Shown in pieces: positions 6,067 to 10,758 of a stretch of DNA of 10,758 nucleotides (position 1 is its first letter; every line of letters starts with the position of its first letter). The stretch lies in assembly GCA_026419705.1 (NCBI GenBank), contig JANZYY010000129.1, positions 1-10,758 on the forward strand, read 5' to 3'. The position numbers and the translations under genes were made by a program. The stretch comes from Fischerella sp. (GTDB lineage Bacteria; Cyanobacteriota; Cyanobacteriia; Cyanobacteriales; Nostocaceae). The notes under the pieces were generated by a model. That model was given only the letters and a program-made list of their open reading frames with translations. It ran no database searches and was not told the origin of the DNA.

Positions 6067-6573
6067 CTAACTGCCAGTTAAAGCTCCCCACAGCAGTCTA
6101 ATTATTATCACAGGCAATGCTACTAAGACAACGGCGACAAACAATAATGCAATCAGAACTGCAAATACGAACCATCCGTCTGCACTTTGCTTTTGTCCCG
6201 GAAACTTTAAGTATTCTTCTAGCAATCTGATATTATGGTCGTTTGCCATCCAGGCAACATCAAAAAAGTCTCCTAACATTGGGATGGCACCAACTAAACC
6301 ATCGATGATGATATTAATAACCATTTTACCCAAGGTGGTTGCTGGTACACCCAGGCGTGCTGCTTCTAGAACTATGTAGGCAGAAAGCATGACACCCAAA
6401 AAATCACCACCAAGAGGTATAAATCCTATAAGTGGATCTAGACCAATACCAAGGCGCGTTCCAGGAATCACAATGGCTCGATCTAGCAGGCGGCTAAGCT
6501 GGCGCAGTCGCCTCAAAGTGGGTGCTTTGGCTTCTGGTTCAATGCTGGAAAAGCGAAGAGGTGGCTCAGACAT
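6067..6573 (-). CDS. DUF4112 domain membrane protein
   Basis: This protein of about 168 residues belongs, as I read it, to the DUF4112 family, which has no established function. The ATG at 6573 (Met-Ser-Glu-Pro-Pro) is my choice; an ATG at 6621 and a TTG at 6660 are in frame, but none has a clear ribosome binding site. After a basic helix (LRRLRQLSRLLDRAI, about 20-34) come two related segments, LDPLIGFIPLGGDFLG (45-60) and IDGLVGAIPMLGDFFD (90-105). Both carry the pattern G-x-I-P-x-x-G-D-F and so look like an internal duplication. Residues 134-160 are a strongly hydrophobic membrane segment close to the C-terminus. It is probably a membrane protein, and it is the first gene of a likely two-gene unit with the alpha/beta hydrolase. 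Confidence 0.8.
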   Translation of the reverse strand: MSEPPLRFSSIEPEAKAPTLRRLRQLSRLLDRAIVIPGTRLGIGLDPLIGFIPLGGDFLGVMLSAYIVLEAARLGVPATTLGKMVINIIIDGLVGAIPMLGDFFDVAWMANDHNIRLLEEYLKFPGQKQSADGWFVFAVLIALLFVAVVLVALPVIIIRLLWGALTGS

Positions 6574-6676
6574 GCAGGCGATCGCATTTCTATAATGAAA
6601 TCCTAAATATTCTACTCCCATGTTGGAAGTTTTCAGGAATATTTTTGGTATAAGTAACAATATTTACAAAAATAGT

Positions 6677-6734
6677 GTTGTTGGTCGTGGGTTGTTGGTT
6701 AGCGATTTGTCCAAACAAACAACCAACTAACAAC
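6677..6734. repeat. Heptamer repeats with inverted arms upstream of the coiled-coil gene
   Basis: Seven-base units GTTGTTG, GTCGTGG, GTTGTTG, GTTAGCG run from 6677 to 6704. The complementary type (AACCAAC, TAACAAC) follows at 6721-6734, so a short hairpin can form (GTTGGTT with AACCAAC). It fills most of the divergent gap between the DUF4112 gene and the coiled-coil gene. Any promoter for either gene must lie in or beside it; no clear -10 or -35 box is visible. Confidence 0.5.
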
Positions 6735-6756
6735 CATTACCGATTATCCATTACAT

Positions 6757-7224
6757 ATGAGTCAAGAACTAACGCAGCAGTGGTTAAATGAAATTCAAAC
6801 GCTAAAACAACAACTGGCACAGTTGCAAAAAGAACGCGATGCGGCTTGGGAAAGTGCGGAAAAATGGCGTAAACTCTACAACACAGAAGCAGAACAGCGG
6901 CGAACTGATGCACACCTATCGAAACAGACGATCGCCTCTTTAAAAACCGAAATCCAGCGTCTGCAAGGTATTGAAGAAGCTCAACTTCATGACGCTACGG
7001 TGACAGTAGCGATTCAACAAGAATTAGCGTCAATCAAATCCGTGGAAGATTTAAAAGCCAAACTGATTACCGTCATCAAAGAACGCGATCGCTTGCAACA
7101 TGCGCTCAAAACTGAGCAAGACAACCACGCCCAAACCCGTAAAAGCCTTACTACCGCCTTGGGTGATGCGATTGATAGCTTAGCGCAGCAGCGAGGAAGT
7201 GAGGAAAGAAAGCAGGGGGAGTAG
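6757..7224 (+). CDS. Small coiled-coil protein, function unknown
   Basis: This 155-residue, very hydrophilic protein lacks a signal peptide and membrane segments. Residues about 5-75 are rich in Gln, Lys, Glu and Leu with heptad spacing (IQTLKQQLAQLQKERDAAW, then IASLKTEIQRLQ). A second helical stretch covers about 92-140. The overall picture is two coiled-coil helices split near residues 76-90 (GIEEAQLHDATV), suggesting a dimer or a scaffold partner. I believe similar proteins occur widely in cyanobacteria but know no function. The ATG at 6757 is taken because the coiled coil begins at once after it; no good ribosome binding site precedes it. The gene is convergent with thrC, the two stop codons being 47 bases apart around a hairpin. 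Confidence 0.7.
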   Translation: MSQELTQQWLNEIQTLKQQLAQLQKERDAAWESAEKWRKLYNTEAEQRRTDAHLSKQTIASLKTEIQRLQGIEEAQLHDATVTVAIQQELASIKSVEDLKAKLITVIKERDRLQHALKTEQDNHAQTRKSLTTALGDAIDSLAQQRGSEERKQGE

Positions 7225-7231
7225 GAGAAGC

Positions 7232-7267
7232 TGGGGAGGTGGGGAGAACTATCACCCTATCTCCCCA
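7232..7267. terminator. Hairpin between convergent coiled-coil gene and thrC
   Basis: Bases 7232-7244 (TGGGGAGGTGGGG) pair with 7255-7267 (CCCTATCTCCCCA) as 13 pairs, two of them G-U, around a 10-base loop. It occupies the gap between two converging genes, where a bidirectional terminator would be expected, but no clear T-run follows on either side. The same GGGGAG/CACCC repeat style appears within egtB. Confidence 0.4.
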
Positions 7268-7271
7268 TGAA

Positions 7272-8363
7272 TTAAAATCCCATCACTTCAGCTACAGCTT
7301 TAATTTCTGGTTCTATACCTTGTTTAAATTGACATTGGCTGTATTTGATAGCAGTGTCTGGATCTTTTAAACCGTTACCGGTGAGGACGCAAACTACTGT
7401 TGCGCCTGTAGGAACTTGGTCTTTTACTTGCAACAAACCTGCTACTGAAGCAGCACTGGCAGGTTCGCAGAAAATACCTTCTTCTCGTGCTAGCAATCGA
7501 TAGGCTTCCAAAATTTCTGCATCAGTGACAGCGTGAAAGTTCCCCGTACTTGCTGATTTGACAGCAACAGCTTTTTCCCAACTGGCAGGATTACCAATTC
7601 TGATCGCTGTGGCGATGGTTTCTGGATGCGGTACTGGCTTACCTGTAACCAAGGGTGCTGCACCAGCAGCTTGAAAACCCATCATGCGCGGTAAGCGATC
7701 GCATTTTCCGGCTTGATGATATTGACAAAATCCCATCCAATATGCTGTGATATTACCCGCATTACCTACCGGGATGCACAACCAGTCGGGAGCATTCCCC
7801 AAAACATCGACAATTTCGAACGCGGCGGTTTTCTGACCTTCTAAACGGTAGGGATTGACTGAATTCACCAAAGTCACAGGATAAGCTTCTGCCATTTCGC
7901 GTACAATTTCTAAGGCGCGGTCAAAATTACCTTTAATTGCCAGCACCTCTGCACCATACAACAATGCTTGCGCCAATTTACCAAGCGCCACGTAGCCATC
8001 AGGAATTAATACAAAAGCACGCATTCCCCCACGCCTAGCATAAGCTGCTGCTGCTGCTGAAGTGTTGCCCGTACTAGCACAAATTACCGCCTTAGCTCCA
8101 GCTTCCTTGGCTTTAGAAATTGCCATTGTCATTCCTCGGTCTTTGAAGCTACCGGTGGGGTTAAGACCATCGTATTTGACAAAGACACGTACTTGTCTGC
8201 CAATGCGTTGTGCGATCGCATCAGCTGGAATAAGAGGAGTGTTACCTTCCAACAAGGTGACAATTGGTGTTGTTTCGCTGACAGGCAAGTATTCGCGATA
8301 TTGTTCTATGAGTCCGGGCCAGGGTTGGCGATGAGATGTAATTGCAGACAGGCTTAATGTCAC
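7272..8363 (-). CDS. thrC: Threonine synthase
   Basis: This PLP-dependent enzyme converts O-phospho-homoserine to threonine and phosphate, the last step of threonine synthesis, in the cytosol. The 363-residue product has the short bacterial form. LLEGNTPL (37-44) precedes the PLP lysine motif NPTGSFKDRGM, with Lys74 as the Schiff-base lysine. CASTGNTSAAAAAYA (about 94-108) holds the PLP-phosphate and substrate-binding Ser/Thr loop, and a glycine-rich VGNAGNITAYW follows at about 199-209. The C-terminal VCVLTGNGLKDP is also characteristic. The start is a GTG at 8363 (reading MTLSLSAITS) with only a weak upstream AGAAAA; the next in-frame ATG lies inside the catalytic domain, so GTG is the sensible choice. 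A heptamer array begins about 20 bases upstream of the start, in the promoter or leader region. Confidence 0.95.
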   Translation of the reverse strand: MTLSLSAITSHRQPWPGLIEQYREYLPVSETTPIVTLLEGNTPLIPADAIAQRIGRQVRVFVKYDGLNPTGSFKDRGMTMAISKAKEAGAKAVICASTGNTSAAAAAYARRGGMRAFVLIPDGYVALGKLAQALLYGAEVLAIKGNFDRALEIVREMAEAYPVTLVNSVNPYRLEGQKTAAFEIVDVLGNAPDWLCIPVGNAGNITAYWMGFCQYHQAGKCDRLPRMMGFQAAGAAPLVTGKPVPHPETIATAIRIGNPASWEKAVAVKSASTGNFHAVTDAEILEAYRLLAREEGIFCEPASAASVAGLLQVKDQVPTGATVVCVLTGNGLKDPDTAIKYSQCQFKQGIEPEIKAVAEVMGF

Positions 8364-8383
8364 TTTTCTGGGCTTATTTTAAT

Positions 8384-8446
8384 GTTGTTGGTTGTTGGGT
8401 GTTGGGTATTGGGTGTTGGTTGTTGGGTGTTGGGTGTTGGTTGTTA
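8384..8446. repeat. Nine-unit heptamer tandem array (G[G/T]TGTTG type)
   Basis: Nine consecutive seven-base units, alternating between GTTGTTG and GGTGTTG with one GGTATTG and a final GTTGTTA, run without phase slips over 63 bases. This matches the short tandemly repeated repetitive (STRR) sequences described in heterocyst-forming cyanobacteria. It lies immediately upstream of thrC. Copy number is probably variable between strains. Confidence 0.85.
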
Positions 8447-8458
8447 AAAACTAAATAG

Positions 8459-8539
8459 GTAAAATCCTAACAACAAATAACCACCAACAAACAACAATAG
8501 TAGTAAAATCCCGACCACAAATAACCACCAACAAACCAC
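8459..8539. repeat. Two direct copies of a 37-base unit, 44 bases apart
   Basis: Copy 1 (8459-8495) and copy 2 (8503-8539) begin GTAAAATCC and share AAATAACCACCAACAAAC. They match at 33 of 37 positions. The AC-rich parts are loosely complementary to the GT-rich heptamer array just before, so the array and these copies may together form a long imperfect hairpin. Confidence 0.7.
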
Positions 8540-8617
8540 GAATTCTTAGAATGTCAGTTTAGCGTTTTCGCTGTGTCTCTGGGAAGCTTTGCGCCACATT
8601 TTTTGACACTTCCTCGA

Positions 8618-9288
8618 CTATGAGTAATAGCGATCGCGAAAAAATTTCTGATTCATGTGCTCATAGTGTTGACAAAGATTCGACAACTACGGAATATAGT
8701 CAAAAATCGAGCTTCCATAAGATGGTTTGATCAAATCACCAATATATGCATAGGCAGTTGCATCTAAAGTTGTGGGCTCGTCTCTCATAAAAAAATGGTC
8801 TATCTGCTAGGAAATCTGAGAGTGCTTGGAAATCAGCACAACTCATCAGGACGATTTCCTTGCTGCTATGACGACCTATCCCGTGACCATACATCTGAGA
8901 GCGAATATTTTCGTGGAATGCTTCGATGAACGGTTCCCATTCTGCTGTTGGAACTTCAGGGAAGAAGATATACGCTTCACTTCTCGATAGTGTCGTCAGT
9001 TTTCCCGGATGTTGTAGCGAATGTGAACTCCTTCCCCATAAGTGTTTTCTGAGAGCATGCGGCGAAAAGCAAGGGAAATGGCTCGTTCGACAGATCAACA
9101 TCGGTTCCTTCTTTTTCCTTAACCATCTCGATGATGAAAGTGGAATCGCCAACAAGTTTTCCTGTAACGACCTTAGTTTTGTAAGGAAGCTTTGTCATGC
9201 GAAGCCAGGTTTCGAGCTTTATACAGGCTGAGCCAATGCTCGGTAGCCCCCCTAGAGGCGGTGCAGTGTATTGATAATTGTTTAATGT
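8618..9288 (-). pseudogene. Decayed glutathione S-transferase-like gene (metaxin/FAX-like type), several frameshifts
   Basis: No single frame is long, but joining frames on the minus strand gives a recognisable protein of about 220 residues. Frame one (9288-9085) has GLPSIGSACIKLETWLRM, LPYKTKV, then GDSTFIIE and DVDLS, the thioredoxin-like N-terminal part. Frame three (9085 to about 8975) gives RAISLAFRRMLSENTYGEG, with an in-frame TGA at 8996-8998 where Trp would fit. Frame two (about 8975-8795) gives FFPEVP, HGIGRHS and DFQALSDFLADRPFF. After a run of seven T, frame three resumes with MRDEPTTLDATAYAYIGDLI, a TAG at 8687-8689, then SNLCQHYEHMNQKFF and a final TAG (8618-8620). No start codon survives after the TGA at 9289-9291. 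The thioredoxin core also seems to lack about 20 residues between VVT and GKLVGDS. Family members would catalyse glutathione-linked chemistry; this copy cannot be functional as read. It lies 14 bases after the monooxygenase stop. Confidence 0.85.
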
Positions 9289-9302
9289 TCAACCAAGCAA
9301 AG

Positions 9303-10553
9303 TTAATCAAGTTGACTACTTACCCCAACACGAGCTTTCTTTTGTGCTAAATATTCCTTGGTGCTTTCAGCGTCAAAAAACCATGTGGATAAACTGGGTG
9401 GATGGTTAAAACCATTCAAGTAATCTCTGAGAATATCTGGATTTTCAACCATTGCAACCATAATATCTGGCAAATGAGTCGGAGGCATCAACAAGCAATC
9501 AGTTAAAGCATGGCTATACTGAGCATAATTCCAAAATTGATCAAATACCCTTTGCATCCATGACTCATCGAAGCGTTGGTCCTCATGCTCGATGATTCGT
9601 TGCTTAACCAGATGAGCCATTTTTGTGGCGCTATTTGCTCCCTGTCCGGCTATGGGGTCGTGTAGGATAACTACATCGCCAATACCCATGACAATCGTAC
9701 CCGATGGCAAGTGACCGATTGGCTGGCGCACTGTCTGTGTAATTTTACCATTCACCCATGCTTGTTTATCTACCAATTCCATATCTTTGACAACTTCATA
9801 ATATTCGGGTTTCAACTGCTGGATGACTTTTTTACCCACCTCTAGCAGTTGTTGACCACTTTGTACCTGAGAAAATCGATCCATTACCCCACCAAAGTAT
9901 GCTTCAAAAGCAACTAAAGTGGAAAATTTGCCCTTGGTGTAGAAAGGACACTGAAATATTTCGCCAACACCAGGTATGATAACCATCTTAGCGGTATGCA
10001 AATCAACTGTATCTGCTTTCAACCCTGTGACAATTACTGATGCTATGTGGCGCTTCGGCTCGTCATGTTTAGATTTTTGTGCATCTCGTTCAAATATAGC
10101 TGAGAGGGATCCTCTACCAGCAGACACCACAACTAAGTCATAGTTTTGGGTACATTCTTCTAAGTCTTTTGGTGTCATCGCTCGAACAACAAGTTCACCA
10201 CCTCTTTTCACAAATTCGTGTATCCAAGTAGAGAACTTAAGGCGCTGGTCTACACCTTGCCAACGCTGTTCTAAATTAGAGGACACAACTAAAGCCGTGT
10301 TTCCTTCCTGGTCACACACTTCGCTGCGGAATTTATCGCAACCAGGAAACTGCTCATCCCAAAAATTCAGTCCTAAGTTACGTTCAAGTTGCAGTGCATC
10401 TGGAAACAATATTGGCGTTCCCATCGGTTTGCCATAGAGAATTGCTTCTGGTGTGCGATCGCTAAACAAAGTCACCGCATAACCTGCATCAACAAGACCA
10501 ATTCCCAAATTAAGACCTGCTTGACCTGCACCTATAATTGCAATTTGCCGCAT
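9303..10553 (-). CDS. FAD-dependent styrene/indole monooxygenase family protein (StyA-like)
   Basis: This 416-residue flavoprotein, near the usual StyA length, starts at the ATG at 10553 (MRQIAIIGAGQAGLNLG). The FAD-binding G-x-G-x-x-G (residues 8-13) follows at once, as expected. An in-frame ATG at 10595 would add 14 residues and has no ribosome binding site. The second FAD region reads MGIGDVVILHDPIAGQGANSA (about 289-309), with the Gly-Asp pair at 292-293 and GQGAN at the flavin. The middle (about 120-280) is the substrate domain. Family members epoxidise styrene or oxidise indole with FADH2 delivered by a separate reductase (StyB). No such reductase is in the window and the true substrate is unknown. 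The decayed transferase gene lies 14 bases downstream and was probably co-transcribed. Confidence 0.85.
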   Translation of the reverse strand: MRQIAIIGAGQAGLNLGIGLVDAGYAVTLFSDRTPEAILYGKPMGTPILFPDALQLERNLGLNFWDEQFPGCDKFRSEVCDQEGNTALVVSSNLEQRWQGVDQRLKFSTWIHEFVKRGGELVVRAMTPKDLEECTQNYDLVVVSAGRGSLSAIFERDAQKSKHDEPKRHIASVIVTGLKADTVDLHTAKMVIIPGVGEIFQCPFYTKGKFSTLVAFEAYFGGVMDRFSQVQSGQQLLEVGKKVIQQLKPEYYEVVKDMELVDKQAWVNGKITQTVRQPIGHLPSGTIVMGIGDVVILHDPIAGQGANSATKMAHLVKQRIIEHEDQRFDESWMQRVFDQFWNYAQYSHALTDCLLMPPTHLPDIMVAMVENPDILRDYLNGFNHPPSLSTWFFDAESTKEYLAQKKARVGVSSQLD

Positions 10554-10758
10554 ATTGTGTACGCTCTTAAGATTGTGTAAGTTCAAATCCCACATTGAAT
10601 AGTTATCGGCGAAATGAACTTAACTTACGCCATCATCTCAACATCGGTCTGCTGATGTACTAGCCTACTTAGGTGGGCTGTTGGCGATCGAGCCAAATGA
10701 AACCCTCTTTATCTTGGTGTCTTAGTGTCTTAGTGGTTCAAAAGTCTTTACCTACACT
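10554..10758. promoter_or_regulatory. Upstream region of the monooxygenase gene
   Basis: This 205-base stretch has no convincing coding frame. It should contain the promoter of the minus-strand monooxygenase, but I cannot point to a clear -10/-35 pair. At 10714-10737 an eight-base unit is repeated three times (TTGGTGTC, TTAGTGTC, TTAGTGGT), similar in style to the other intergenic repeats. Confidence 0.35.

Noticed and set aside
8062..8334. Plus-strand 90-codon ORF inside thrC
   Set aside because: It is antisense to the conserved PLP domain of threonine synthase.
8459..8539. CRISPR array
   Set aside because: There are only two units with four mismatches and a 7-base gap; no spacers of proper length and no cas genes are present.
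8620..8730. A 36-codon plus-strand ORF beginning MSNSDREK
   Set aside because: It lies antisense to the C-terminal part of the decayed GST gene, whose protein pattern explains the open frame, and it has no ribosome binding site.
8736..9155. A 139-codon minus-strand ORF as a complete novel gene
   Set aside because: Only its second half (about residues 61-127) fits the GST-like family. The N-terminal half is an out-of-frame reading of the same pseudogene and the last residues follow a T7 frameshift.
8926..9231. A 101-codon plus-strand ORF
   Set aside because: It is the complement of the pseudogene; the minus strand carries recognisable protein motifs and this one does not.
10660..10758. C-terminal end of a further minus-strand gene at the right edge
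   Set aside because: A short frame ends at 10669-10671, but it begins after a stop within the eight-base repeats, so it is too short to support.

Overview
The window is almost certainly from a cyanobacterium, probably a filamentous Nostoc-like one. It carries eleven perfect copies of the HIP1 octamer GCGATCGC in 10.8 kb, the intergenic spaces are rich in seven-base tandem repeats of the kind found in heterocyst-forming cyanobacteria, and several genes (the DUF4112 protein, the coiled-coil protein, the threonine synthase) look like their cyanobacterial forms. I cannot name the species.

Layout, left to right. (a) 1-592, minus: the N-terminal third or so of a secreted or membrane-anchored S41 peptidase with a PDZ domain, cut by the window edge. 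(b) 593-871: divergent promoter region. (c) 872-4172, plus: an ergothioneine cluster in the order egtC-egtB-egtD. egtB starts inside the end of egtC. egtD follows a 219-base gap that can form a strong hairpin. (d) 4173-5109: a 937-base intergenic space with a terminator-like hairpin after egtD, two further inverted repeats, and a compact structured element at 4923-5086 that ends in a rho-independent-type terminator. That element is my best candidate for an undescribed small RNA. (e) 5110-6573, minus: an alpha/beta hydrolase and a DUF4112 membrane protein, 21 bases apart. (f) 6757-7224, plus: a small coiled-coil protein. (g) 7272-8363, minus: threonine synthase, with a nine-unit heptamer array immediately upstream. 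(h) 8618-9288, minus: a badly decayed glutathione S-transferase-like gene. It becomes readable only when three reading frames are joined. (i) 9303-10553, minus: an FAD-dependent monooxygenase of the styrene/indole monooxygenase family, 14 bases upstream of the decayed gene. (j) 10554-10758: its upstream region.

How the genes fit together. EgtD makes hercynine from histidine. EgtB joins it to gamma-glutamylcysteine with oxygen. EgtC removes the glutamate. The first enzyme (EgtA/GshA) and the last lyase (EgtE) are not in the window. The monooxygenase and the ruined transferase look like a former two-gene unit (oxidation, then possible glutathione chemistry). The reductase partner normally needed by such monooxygenases is absent here. 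The other genes are housekeeping or of unknown role.

All calls come from reading translated sequence and repeats by eye. No database search or folding program was run.
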